64,000 bases of DNA from Rosellinia necatrix. Taxonomy: Eukaryota; Ascomycota; Sordariomycetes; Xylariales; Xylariaceae. The DNA lies in contig JAGYVD010000001.1 of assembly GCA_021209875.1 (NCBI GenBank), forward strand, positions 1,550,001 through 1,614,000. Direction: 5' to 3'. Under the pieces are notes generated by a model, which searched no databases, had not been told where the DNA came from, and saw only the letters and a list, made by a program, of their open reading frames with translations. This document shows, in pieces, positions 11,819-22,481 of the stretch (positions are counted from its first letter, which is position 1; each line of letters begins with the position of its first letter). The translations under genes were made by a program, and so were the position numbers.

Positions 11819-12597
11819 TCAAGTTACAGAGCAGTACTGTGGTAATCTTGCAGTTGTTTTCTCATCCGCACAAGCCATTGCAATAGAAATCTCCAACTGT
11901 TGGATGCTGACACCGATTGAATCAAGACTGACTTGATACGGTTTCACTGATATTACAGTCCCCACTATGCCAAATGCTATGCTGATCATAGTCAGCAACA
12001 CGACGGCGAATGCGATCCAAAATGTGGCCCAACTCCGAAAATTCAGCTGGTCTTTATCTAATACTAGTTGGCGATAGCCTTTGAGGGCCAGGGGGGGACG
12101 GGGGGTCGAGGGCTTGCTTCAAACATTTATCCGCTGACGCCAGTGCTGATAATCAGATAACCGCAGGCGCTTTTCGCGCCCGCAGTAGCCGAGTCGATTG
12201 AACATTTTATGCTCCTCCCTCAGGAATCTTTGTGTTCTCGTTTGATGGCATCGACAGCTTCTTCGAGGACATCGACTGGGATAGGTGTAGCGGCGGGATA
12301 GTCAAGGTAATTACAGAGGCAGATCATGTTTTGTGTCGTCAACAAAGGGTCCTGAGCTGAACCGAGATTGGATAGATCCTGGAAGGGTGTCACTAAGGGC
12401 CCAAGTCACACATCCACGCTATGTTTCGAGTAACGAGCAGGGTGGCCTTTTGTGATAGTCAACTTATTATCTATAGATCGAAATAGTCCGGTATAGCCCT
12501 CAGGTTGAAATGCGTCGTCGGCGATACTGGACCTACGATGAGCTGGACCTACGAGGAGCCTCCGATCATCTGCTTTGCATGGCACGCTTAGCGTCAT
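11819..12597 (-). pseudogene. Decayed gene encoding a C-terminal membrane segment
   Basis: Coding-like sequence on the minus strand is interrupted three times: a TGA at 12406-12408, a one-base deletion near 12225 (KREHKD continuing as FLREEH in the next frame), and a TGA at 12119-12121. Across these the readable pieces join in order: GLFRSIDNKLTITKGHP, FQDLSNLGSAQDPLL, VDVLEEAVDAIKREHKD, FLREEHKMFNRLGYCGRE, LALKGYRQLVLDKDQLNFRSW, then a transmembrane stretch (WIAFAVVLLTMISIAFGIVG) and an end at 11819. The first stop is consistent with TGG to TGA, as RIP would give on the opposite strand. The upstream limit is unclear. Family not identified; probably a fungal protein with one C-terminal membrane helix. 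Confidence 0.6.
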
Positions 12598-13065
12598 GTG
12601 GGTAAAGCATATAGCGAGGTATTAGCTACACTGCGGTGTAGCTCTAGAGGCATATTGGTGTATATAAGGATTGAAAGCCTCCCACATTAGATGGAAGACC
12701 CAGGAATTAATGATACTAAGCCCTACCCTTATACTCAGTTATCTACTTGCGACCCAGCTGCTAGGTACCTTTTAGTGACTAGACCTCACTCTAGGCATTC
12801 TTTATATGACACTTAGCCCCTTGACGGGTTTTGGAAGTGGTTGTCGCTTCCAACATGACTGAGCAGCAAAACCACACAAATCGGCTGAGCCAACTGCGAT
12901 CGATTTGGGAGAGGGGCCCCAATTACATGTCGATATCGCGCGGACTGGAGAAACTAATTCTTTGTGCGGTCGCCCTTGTTGCTCGAGAATCACCTTCGAT
13001 TCCAAAGTGCTAGATAAAGGCCGCTGCCGGATCGGAGGCCTGCGTGCCGACGGTTCAGTAGACGC
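12598..13065. other. Intergenic gap between two decayed genes
   Basis: No gene is supported. It separates the minus-strand pseudogene from the plus-strand one, so it may hold their former divergent promoters. Confidence 0.4.
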
Positions 13066-14333
13066 TTGATTACGACGGGGCACGGTATTTTGAACTATTT
13101 TATTGTCAAGCCGTTACCGTTACTCGAGGAAAGTAGCGTTGCCATGAATAACTCAAACATTTCTGATGAGAGCTCCGATGAAGATTTTGATGAAGCCAAT
13201 ATTAACGATCCCTCGTACAATAGCGGTAAAGTGGAATTGACACCGAAAACTCTCACATGGATAGGGTCAGATATCTGGGCATGACATAGTTCTAGGAATA
13301 GGAACCACCGAGGCCATTTGACTCAATCTGTAGAAACAAGCAACTACTCCAAATGTGGCCTCCTCTTTAAATACTTTGATGTGGACTACGCGATATTCAA
13401 ACATATTGAACAGGCCAACCAACCTCAAAGTCCGTCGCCAAGCAATCTATACATGATTGACTCATTCGACTCTAACTATGAGTTTGAAAGAAGAACATGG
13501 TTGAGAAACCGGACGGCCGGTTTGCTCGTAGAGCTAGAAACATGCCATATTTTGTTAGGTGCACAGGAGGCGATTCCGGTGCAATTTTTTCCGTGCGAGG
13601 TGGAGATTTCAATACAAGACATAAAATTTAAGACACTGAAAATTTTGGCTCCAAAAGTGTTAGGTAAGTTGTATAACCCACAGCTGTTTCAATATTAATT
13701 CTTCCATCAGTACCCCAAGGGATTTCCGGTTCCTGGGTAGCCCGTGGAGGAAGACTCCGCGGAGTGATTATAGCGATATATGAGTTCGACCCCTACGCTC
13801 TCGTCCTGCCAACTGCAGTATTTTTGTCGACATCTGACCGAATTTGGATCGAACATCAATACAATATCTTTTCCATTAGCAAATAATACTCTCGAAACTG
13901 GTAATTTGGGGGAGGGGCGACTAAGAAGCACGATAATATCGACGGAGTGGGAATATCCTCACCCCAGTCTGAACCTGCCGCAGGCGTTTATTACCAAGGC
14001 ACCTCCGACGATACGCCATCAATCTATTACTCATTAGATTTACCAGATGATCAGACAGCGGATACGCGCCATCCCCGTTCAGTTGCGTCGCTTTCCGTCC
14101 AGGCTTCTAAAAGTTCCATCAGGATTGAATCTCGGATACATGACGAAACGGAAATGACACAGTTGCGGATGACGCGGCTTGGTAGTTATATAATGGGTAT
14201 CGAACCTTACAACGGACTACCGAATGCAATTATGGAAAGACAACTAATGAGAGCGAGCGAGATGAAAAAGGTGGAGTGGTACTGCAAGGTGGTTCAAACT
14301 GGAGATACATCTCCCAGATCAGGCCAGAGGTAA
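13066..14333 (+). pseudogene. Decayed gene with a trypsin-like GxSGSW motif region
   Basis: Coding-like sequence broken by stops. From 13066 an acidic stretch (ISDESSDEDFDEA) runs into TGA at 13282-13284; the same frame resumes (LTQSVETSNYSKCGLLFKYF) to a well-formed intron 13664-13710, after which exon 2 gives PQGISGSWVARGG, GVIIAIYEFDPYA and LPTAVF up to TAA at 13884-13886. The same frame has a second TAA at 13902-13904 and then stays open to 14333. The two TAA stops fit CAA to TAA changes favoured by RIP. The GISGSWV/GVIIAIYE pair resembles a fungal serine-protease-like domain with a GDSG-type nucleophile loop. An alternative is a real gene ending at 13886, with an unseen intron removing the first stop. 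Confidence 0.5.
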
Positions 14334-14570
14334 CGCCAATTTTAATTATAATCCAAGGCATTAAATGAAAGGAAACACAGTTTAATTCTACCAGTTGTCG
14401 CAAATCAGTTCTATCTTCCAGTGACCAAAGCATACATAAATCCGAAAGCCCAAGTGGGGTGAGATATCACTCGAGACAGGTTTCACTTGTCTTTTTTTTT
14501 TTTTTCTTCGTTTGTGGGCGATATTGGGTTGATATGTGATTACCATGGTCGTATACGGGCCATTTCGTCG

Positions 14571-17500
14571 TTATTTACCAGATGAGTCATGATTGCATTC
14601 TGTAGAATACATATCTCTATCTGTAAAATACATATCTCTTCTAGTAAACAGCAGTCGCTTGAGTAGGATCTTATGATTTTCGACATTGTCGCGTCTTCCC
14701 TTATACTCGTCGTAAACGGTTTTGTCGAGGCCTATCTCGAGCAGGTAGGGGAGAATATTGTCATTTCCGCGGCGAGCCGAAGCTTCTGCACAGCGACGCA
14801 GCCTGGCTTGGTACAATACAGGGTCGGTTTGGGGTGATTCAGTCCCGCGACCGAGACCAGATAAAGTCTGGCAAAGGCGTGCGTGCTCCCCCATTTCTTT
14901 GATGACTGACAATGAGGAGAATTCAACGGCGTATTCAAACGGGGACGTGCCTGCACATCCAATCCCCATCCCCCGTTTGGGCCGAGGTTGCTGGGCATCT
15001 GGTTCTGGTTGGGGAGGAAGACACATGTGCATATCCGCGCCAGCGAGTATCAGTTGCTTGATAATTCCCTGCGGAAGGCGAGACTCGCGGCCTATGACGG
15101 CGCACAGGTGCAGGGGAGTCGATAACGTCCTATCACATTGGCACGTAAGGCATGGGAGAGCCTGGTTTGGCTGCAATACTCGGTGAGTAATAAGCTTTTG
15201 GAGCATGGGGCGACGGTTACGATTCGCCTCGGAGCCTAGAATGGTCCTCCAGTATGTCCAGGTTTGTGTTGGGGTAGGAGGCTTGTAATTCTTGTGCCGG
15301 ACTATCACCTCCACAGCGGCTAACAGCCCATCCTCGATAGCCATATCAAGGAGTCCGCGATTCTCCACGACCCGGCTCGACCTTTTGTTTGGAAGGCAAT
15401 GGATGCAGGCTCCATAATCCAGCAGTGCGCGCAACGACTTATAATCAGAGTAACCCGCAGATATGAAGGTCAACGGTTCACCCGACGGGGAACATGAATT
15501 CGCATCTGCTCCCATGCTTAGCAGTGTCCTGACAGTAGAGGGCAGTTCCTCCAGGCAGGCAGTTAATAGTGGGCTACCTCCATTGTCACCTACACTGTTG
15601 ATCGGAGCTCCTTTCGCGATAAGTGCGGCCGCGACATCCTCTCGCGCGGACTTGAGAGCAGCGGAAAGATATGAACTGGTACATAGCAGAGGGATTGTTT
15701 TTGGCACAGCGTCCATAATATAACTCAGCCCCTCGCCGTCGTACGTGAGACGAGCATTCTTCGCGAGCATATACACGTGGCCATCACTGTGCGGCCGAAT
15801 GAATCCCCTCTCGAGCAACAAGGCAGAAATATCAAAGTGCCTCCACCAGAGGCTTTGGTAAACAAAATCCCATTCCATTCGCGCCACCCTCGTGATATCT
15901 CCGTCGTATCCAAGCAACAGAGACGTCACTTCCGGCATGTCTGTGTGTTTCGATCGTCGTGAACAGACCAGTCGCAAGGCGCGGCGTATGACATCGGAGG
16001 TAAACGTCGCAGGCCTGTCCTTGTCAAGCGCCACGTCGGCGTCCATGAGAATCAGGGTAGTGTCGAGCATGGCGCCGCTCGGGCTTCCTTGCGATTCTGC
16101 CGAGTGCAACATCATGGCCTTCCAAAGCGCGATAGGGCCCACGGTCTTCCAGTAGCCAGCGTTTTCGCGGACTCCCGAGTCCAGAAGGACCTTGATCACA
16201 TCAGCTCTGTGAAACAACGCAGCCTCCGTGAGTGCCGAGGTATAGCCCGTCGTGAGATAAACCTCTCCTCCCTCTTTGCTTTTGGCATAACCCATTCTGT
16301 CATAACCTCGTTTGCCATTGTCACGGGTTAGCTTTTTAGCCGCTAGGTTCGCGCATGGCGGTACGCCGTTCGCGAATTCATTCACCTCGTCCTTTATTCC
16401 ATGCTTGATCAGCTCGCGCACAAGCTGTACCCGGGATCCCATTTGTCCGCACGAGCGATATGAATGGAATTCAGGAGCCCCGGCAACCGCGACGAGATGG
16501 AAGTAGACGGGTCGGCGAGTGGGATCCTTCATCTGAGGGCGAGTGAGATCCTCCATCTGAGGGCGAGTGAGATCCTCCATCTGAGGGCGAGTGAGATCCT
16601 CCATCTGAGCGTGGGCAGGACGGCTTTGGATATGGTATGGGAAAGGACGGGCATTAGCGCCGATATCTAGAAGCCAAAGAGCCTCTTCGTAAAAGCCCAG
16701 CAAGCAGGCATAGCCTAAAGCATTGAGTGGCCCGATTTCAACATTGACATCCGCGCCGTGCTCAGCGAGGAACCGCATAACAGGCCGGCTGCCGGTCAAA
16801 AAGGCGTAAGCCCATGGGGTTAGGTTTCCGCGATCACGAACCGTAATGTCGGGCTGGTGGCCGTCGTCGACTAGGGCGCGAACCATATCGAGATGGCCTG
16901 CCGCGCAAGCCGAGTGAAGCGCGGTGGATTGATATTCATCGTACACTCCGCCCCAGATTCCCATCGTGACAGTTACGGAAGCCCCCCGCGACAGAAGAAG
17001 CTTCATCGTGGACTCATGCCCGTGGCATATGGCGGTGTGGAGAGGTGTCCAGACAGGCGGGACAGTGCGACTGGGGGGGACGGTGCATTCGCAGAAGAGG
17101 CACGAGGGAGAGTCAATATCGGCACCATTGTCTAATAGCAAGTTGACCAGTTCATCGTTGCCCTTGGCCACGGCAATGTGAAGAGGAGACCAGTAGCTCC
17201 CGTTTGGGCCGCCACGGTGCTCACTCTCGAACCACTTGAAGTATTTTGTTAGATCGGAATAGGAACCAGCGTACCACCTAAACCACTTCTCGGGAATGTT
17301 ATCCAAGTCACCACCAGTCGACTGCAACCAAAAGGCACCTTCCGTCTTGTCAACATTTGGGCTGGCCCCAACGCGTAAAAGGAGCCGGACTATTTCAACA
17401 TGGCCTCCCTCGCAAGCATAGACCATTCTCCTAGGATCGTCTTTGACTCTCTCATATAAAGTGCCATTAAGGGTCGCATAGAAGGCACGACAGGAGAAGC

Positions 17501-17585
17501 CCCACGATGCTAAGTCGGCAGGCTTATCAAGGTACCCAGCGATCCAGAACAGGATCTCGACGGGCAGATCGAGAAAGGGAGCCAT
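14571..17585 (-). CDS. F-box/ankyrin-repeat protein
   Basis: An intronless gene of 1004 residues starting MAPFLDLPVEILFWIAGYLD at 17585; the frame is open further upstream to 17906 but that part looks like 5' UTR. Residues 1-45 are F-box-like (LPVEIL, LASWGFSCRAFY). At least ten ankyrin-type repeats follow, for example SPLHIAVAKGNDELVNLLLDNGADI, TPLHTAICHGHESTMKLLLSRGA, TALHSACAAGHLDMVRALVDDGH, then later SPLLTACLEELPSTVRTLLSMGADANS. A block of 8-residue PQMEDLTR repeats interrupts the array at about residues 325-360. F-box proteins usually link substrates to SCF ubiquitin ligases and ankyrins bind partners; the target is unknown. Such genes are highly variable in ascomycetes. Confidence 0.88.
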   Translation of the reverse strand: MAPFLDLPVEILFWIAGYLDKPADLASWGFSCRAFYATLNGTLYERVKDDPRRMVYACEGGHVEIVRLLLRVGASPNVDKTEGAFWLQSTGGDLDNIPEKWFRWYAGSYSDLTKYFKWFESEHRGGPNGSYWSPLHIAVAKGNDELVNLLLDNGADIDSPSCLFCECTVPPSRTVPPVWTPLHTAICHGHESTMKLLLSRGASVTVTMGIWGGVYDEYQSTALHSACAAGHLDMVRALVDDGHQPDITVRDRGNLTPWAYAFLTGSRPVMRFLAEHGADVNVEIGPLNALGYACLLGFYEEALWLLDIGANARPFPYHIQSRPAHAQMEDLTRPQMEDLTRPQMEDLTRPQMKDPTRRPVYFHLVAVAGAPEFHSYRSCGQMGSRVQLVRELIKHGIKDEVNEFANGVPPCANLAAKKLTRDNGKRGYDRMGYAKSKEGGEVYLTTGYTSALTEAALFHRADVIKVLLDSGVRENAGYWKTVGPIALWKAMMLHSAESQGSPSGAMLDTTLILMDADVALDKDRPATFTSDVIRRALRLVCSRRSKHTDMPEVTSLLLGYDGDITRVARMEWDFVYQSLWWRHFDISALLLERGFIRPHSDGHVYMLAKNARLTYDGEGLSYIMDAVPKTIPLLCTSSYLSAALKSAREDVAAALIAKGAPINSVGDNGGSPLLTACLEELPSTVRTLLSMGADANSCSPSGEPLTFISAGYSDYKSLRALLDYGACIHCLPNKRSSRVVENRGLLDMAIEDGLLAAVEVIVRHKNYKPPTPTQTWTYWRTILGSEANRNRRPMLQKLITHRVLQPNQALPCLTCQCDRTLSTPLHLCAVIGRESRLPQGIIKQLILAGADMHMCLPPQPEPDAQQPRPKRGMGIGCAGTSPFEYAVEFSSLSVIKEMGEHARLCQTLSGLGRGTESPQTDPVLYQARLRRCAEASARRGNDNILPYLLEIGLDKTVYDEYKGRRDNVENHKILLKRLLFTRRDMYFTDRDMYSTECNHDSSGK
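16507..16610. repeat. In-frame 24-bp minisatellite within the ankyrin gene
   Basis: Three exact 24-bp units (16531-16602) flanked by one diverged unit on each side. On the coding strand they give the 8-residue repeat PQMEDLTR. Being a multiple of three, length change would not break the frame. Confidence 0.92.
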
Positions 17586-18157
17586 GATAGATGTGAGTTG
17601 AGGCTGAACTTTTGGAAGATTTTTGTCCGTTCTGATGCCGGGAGACTGCGAGGAAATCGCGGGACGAGGGGCTTTCCTTAATATGTATATCGCAAATTCG
17701 CCATGTCTCAGTCTATCTAGGGAGACGACAGTTGCACAGCCGCCCCTTGTGCCAAGTGTCTTGCCTCCCTGCCTACGAGGCAGACAGCACATACACGCCT
17801 CAAGGCTTTCCCGTCGATAGCTAACTACACGCTGCAGCTTTATAAACAACAGAGACCCAGCCCGCCTCCGACTAGAGAAGTCCTTCGAGTAAGTTGACTT
17901 GGCCATTTAGGCACGCCCGTGGCTATAACTTAACCTACATAGACATAGTGAGTACTTACTCGCCGGCGCAATAACTCGACCGCGCGTCACGGCCGGACTT
18001 AGGCCCCAGCACGGAGCCGATATGACAGCGCCGGTGCCTACACTGGGAAAATGGTGCCCAGTATGAAGCCGCTGGGTTTGGGCTGAGCAAAGACCCAACG
18101 GCAATACGCAATACGGGTCCATGAGTGCATTATGGGCGCGTACCGACACAGCCAATG

Positions 18158-18190
18158 GAGAGAGAGAGAGAGAGAGGGGGAGGGAGAGAG
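18158..18190. repeat. GA-rich microsatellite
   Basis: GAGAGA run interrupted by short G stretches. Confidence 0.85.
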
Positions 18191-19143
18191 TTCCGCTTTG
18201 CAATGGCACAATGCCCCTTTTGGTGGCTTAGTCGTGACCATCATCTTTCCCACGGCATTTCGCCCTTGGATGGCAGGGCACTGTCTCACAAGGAGACATC
18301 CGAACTTGCCGATATTCTACCCAGCCGCACGAAGGCGCTGGTCCATGCTTGTACTTCCACGGGGATTGGCTGGGCGGCAGCGCTGAAGTGCACATTGTGT
18401 GCCGAGCAACCATGCGTCGACCCCGTCGTTTCAGAGCATCCATTTAATCTGGACGTGCACGCCATCGCGGCCAATAAACACAGGACAGCCCTCTCTCCGG
18501 AGACGAATCGCCTCGACCATGATCATGACCATTTCCGATCGGCGGTTCCGTAATATGCGTGGCTCTTGACGTCCCCCAAGGGAGGATTGCCAAATCGAGA
18601 CCCGGGCGGCTATTGTCATTGGCTGCATGGACCCTGTCTAGCTGCTTGGCGGAATACAACAGCCAACCGAATGCCGTCAACACCAACATGGGATACATGT
18701 GTAGTTGTGTAGTTGGCAGCTTGTGAAAATATCTCGGGTATGCATGTCTCGTCCATGCATTGCGCCCCGTATTGTCGCGAGAGCGCTGCTCGACGTCTTT
18801 CCCGGGCCCTTCTGCGAGGCTGTAAATAAAATACCCCCCGACAGGAGGGGATATATAGATATATAGATATAGAACTAGATAGCTATAACTAGTTATAGAA
18901 TCATGTCAAAAGAATGGATGGTTTCCTTGTTCGGGCCGGGCGGACGGCCATCTCTAGACGGCCATCTCTACAACCAGCAGCTGCATAAGTAGTTAAGAGT
19001 CGGTGCTGATACCCAGTAACAACCGGGAACCATCATGTATAGTGGAGGGGTGTGTCAGTATACTCATATTACTACTAGAAAAAAGTACTATCTATCTACC
19101 TGCCTACCATCACCCACATCGCCGCCAGCGTCACTCTCCCAAC

Positions 19144-19144
19144 C

Positions 19145-19175
<31 letters not shown>

Positions 19176-19192
19176 CACAACAACAACAACAC

Positions 19193-19229
<37 letters not shown>

Positions 19230-19230
19230 C
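19144..19230. repeat. (AAC)n microsatellite
   Basis: Long AAC/CAA tract with two CACA interruptions, ending about 45 bp from the stop codon of the low-complexity membrane protein gene. Confidence 0.95.
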
Positions 19231-19274
19231 CCCCGTCCTTTTCCCTCCCATCAGCATCAGCATCGGTATCAGCA

Positions 19275-20299
19275 TCAGACCAGCCCGGCCAGAAGCACAA
19301 CCAACAGAGCGCCGAGGACCCAACGCGGCACCTGCGGGCCCAGGAGACACAGCGGGGCCCAGATCCGACCGCCGGTGGCGAGCGACAGGGCGGCGAGGAC
19401 GACGCAGAACGCGGCCGCCCACATGCCCGCGTCCCTGCGCCGGCGCTCCCAGGCGGTGGGGCCGCGCGGGTCGAGCGCCGGCCTCGCGGCGGTCCACCAC
19501 GCGCGCGCGAGGCGGGCCAGGGCGGCGGACGCCGCGAGGGCATCGGCGCCGCCGTCGTCGTAGTCATAGTAGTAGTCGTCATCCTCATCTCCACTCTCGT
19601 CCCCGTCATCGCCGACATCAACATCCTCCTCTTCTGCTTCTTCTCCGCGCTCCCTCTCCCTCCCGCCGCTGCTGCCGCCGCCGCCTCGCTCCTCCAGGCC
19701 GCGCCGTGTCCACATCAGCACGGGCGGGCGGCAGATCCCAACAGTAGAAGGGGAAGAGATGCCTCCGTCGCCGTTCGCCGTTGCCGTCGCCGTCGCCGTC
19801 GCCGTGACCGTCGCCTCTCGGGACATGACTTCCCCGTGTCCGGCGAAGAGGTGGCGGCGGCGTTGGCGGCGGCGGCGGCGACGGTATTGAGTCTCGTAGT
19901 CGTCGTCGTCGCCGCCGTCGCCGTTGTTGTTGTTGTTGTTGTTGTCGTTGTTGCCTTGGCGTCGGCGATACGGCGGATCGGTGCGCGTGAGGGCCGCCCC
20001 CGCCATGTCCCGGGGGATCAGCGCGGTCCGTCGTCGTCCCCGGCCGGCCTTGCGGCGCCGCGGTAGGAGAGGAGGAGGAGCAGGAGGAGGAGCAGGCGCG
20101 TCCGCGTCGGGCCAACCCTCCGGCTCCGGCCCCGCGCACGCCGCGGCCGGCGGGTCCCAGAGAGGGCTCCCTCTTGGCGCGTGTCCGGCCGCCACCGCCA
20201 GGGGCGCCGGGGGCGTCGGCGGGTCTGCAGGGCCCGTCGATGTGGTACCGGCTCCGCGTGTCCCGCGGCCGGGCGCCGGCCTCGGCGAGTCGCTCCGTA

Positions 20300-20330
<31 letters not shown>

Positions 20331-22481
20331 AGTAGTACTTGTCGAGCCCCATGTCGCTCCGGTAGTCGACGCGTCGGATGCCGATCCTTCGCTGGTCCCG
20401 ACGCCCAGGAGAAACGGGGTGCGGCCGATGATGTGAGCGCGTCTCCGCGCCGCCCGGTATCGCTGGCGTTTCGTGTGCCGCGGTGTGCCTTTGCGTGAGG
20501 GTCGTCGGCCGCGACCGAAGCCAGTAATGGTGATGATGGGTGTGGACGCAGATCCGCTCGGGCCCTCTTGGCCGTGTTCGCTCATGTCGGCCTCGATACG
20601 ATGGCCCGGGATCCCCGCTGTCGGATTCTCCCGGGGAGGTGGCGGCGGAGGCGCGCTCCGGGGCTCTGTTGTGTCGCCGGGGAGATCTACGTCGGTGCGG
20701 TTCTGGGCGTTGCTCATGCTTGTCGTTCGTGTTTGCGGCGCTTCCCCCCGTACGGGCGTCCCCTTGAGTGACGAATGCCGAGAGGGGATGGGCTTTCGCT
20801 GGAGGAGCGGTAGTTTCATGTTCTTTTGCGGTCTCGATCGGGATGAGATCGCTGAAGCTCCTTTTGCGCATGGCGCGGTCTGTGTCGGGCTGGATCCGGA
20901 TTGTTGGTAATCCAAGAGATCTGTTGCCACGGGGCTCGACTTGCTTGGAACATGGCTGCTACTCATCGGCTTTATGGCCGTTGCTGGCAGCAAGTCTTGC
21001 TTCGTAGGAGCTGGCGGGTTTGGGGGCCTTACCGCTCGCTCTGGGCTGTGCGCTGGATGGAGACGACAAACCGGGATAGCTAGGTCCGATGGGTGATTCC
21101 CTGACTCCTGCTGTAGTCGAACCTGCGGTACTGATGGGCAAGCCGCGACGGTATCCAGTATTGGATGTTCCTTCACCTTGGCCGCCGAAAAACCGATCAT
21201 CAGAGGACCTGTTATGCTTCGGCGGCCCCCCCATAAAAAAGTCTTTCCTATCTTTTGTCCATGAGACAGCAAATCGTCTCCTTCAGACAACATGAGAGGA
21301 AAAGTTAACTTTATACCTCCGTCAGTGACATCTGAAAACTCTATGTTTCTTACCGTCTTATGGACGATAGTGTCACTTGACTGATCTTTGTCTTGATCAT
21401 GCTTGATAGGCTCGGTGTTCTCAGAATGCCCCGGTAGTTCGACAGGGTCAGATTTGCTAACAACAGATACTCCGGTGGATTTTGGTGGATGGGAAGGATT
21501 GTGAATAGCAACGGCCACGGACACAGCCTCATCAGAGCCTATAGGAAACACTTAGCGACGAGACAGACAATTATCAGCATCACACGTACCTCCTTCCATT
21601 TTCCCGCTTTTCGTGGACTGCGGGATTGGGCTCAGATCTGGCTCGGCGGCGGATGACCAGTTCCGTCTGTGCTGGCTCCATGTTGGAAATTCGCCTTTCC
21701 GCTGCCGAAGTTCCTCCTTGGCATGTGCCATCTTTTTCAGCTTCGACTGTCCCTTTTTCAGAAAGAACATCTCCTTCTCCGTTTCTTCCTCTAACTTGGC
21801 CTGCGTGTAGGTGATCTCGGCGCTCCTGCGTTTCTGTGACAAATCTGCCAGCCGCCGTTTCAAGGACGGCGGTGTGATTTCCGAACTAACAGTGTTTGTA
21901 GGCGTAAGGACCGCAAACTCCCCCGAATAGGGGCTGGCGCCTTGGACTCCGAGCCAGTCTCCGCTTTCCTTCAGGCCCCGGCGGCATTTCCGGGTTATCT
22001 CTTTCAATTGAAGCATTTTACAGATCTTATCTCTTGTCATGGGCTGTGATGTCTCCTGTTGTGGTTGGGAGGTACGTCCGTGGCGCGGTGACTCCGGCGC
22101 CCTTGATCGCGGGGGCAGATTTAGGCCAGGCGCCTGTTGAGTCACTGGAATAGATTGTCCCTTATTATGGTGCAATTCGTTTCCTGGCTGTGTATTTGAG
22201 CCGTGTCTTCTCCGGCAAGGTCCTCCTGCGGTAGATTTAGACGCCTGGGGCCCGAGAGACCTGTCCTGGGCCAGGTTCCATTCGGTCAAGTTATTGGGGT
22301 TCATACCTAAGTCGGTGTAGGAAGACTCGGTGTCCCCAGTGTTATTACAGCTGCGGGCTGTGCCACCCTGTTCAGCGCGATTGCTGGGAAGGATCATATT
22401 AAAGAAACTGGAAAGGGATATATGCCGATTCGGCCATGAGCGGTCAGAGCGGTCATTGCGGTCCGTGGTGTTTACACCCAT
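19275..22481 (-). CDS. Low-complexity fungal protein with two C-terminal membrane helices
   Basis: Two exons, 22481-21590 and 21538-19275 (51-bp intron, GTACGT...TATAG), giving 1051 residues. The N-terminal third has a recognisable fungal block (KEITRKCRRGLKESGDWLGV, GEFAVLTPTNTVSSE) followed by a charged coiled-coil-like segment (AKLEEETEKEMFFLKKGQ). The rest is Pro/Ser/Arg-rich and carries runs coded by microsatellites: twelve Thr (GTC tract about 20301-20330), Asn runs (GTT tract about 19922-19951), Arg runs and acidic Asp/Tyr runs. The last ~60 residues contain two hydrophobic helices (WAAAFCVVLAALSLATGG and WVLGALLVVLLAGLV). I know the DWLGVQG-type block only as a conserved fungal segment of unknown function. 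Exon 2 is GC-rich and could contain further introns I did not detect. Confidence 0.7.
20301..20330. repeat. (GTC)n coding microsatellite (poly-Thr)
   Basis: Ten GTC units on the plus strand, read as GAC/ACG-type codons on the coding strand and giving a run of about twelve threonines in the low-complexity membrane protein. Confidence 0.9.

Larger units (their letters stand above)
17586..19274. other. Intergenic region with GA and AAC repeats
   Basis: Contains the ankyrin gene upstream region, a GA-rich tract (18158-18190), tandem copies of a 13-14 bp word near 18943-18970, an ATAT-rich stretch near 18850-18895, and the (AAC)n tract (19144-19230) just beyond the end of the next gene. No gene seen. 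Confidence 0.55.

Noticed and set aside
19035..20066. Plus-strand frame of 343 residues with poly-Thr, poly-Gln and poly-Val runs
   Set aside because: Driven by AAC and GTC microsatellites; it is the opposite strand of a spliced minus-strand gene with conserved blocks.
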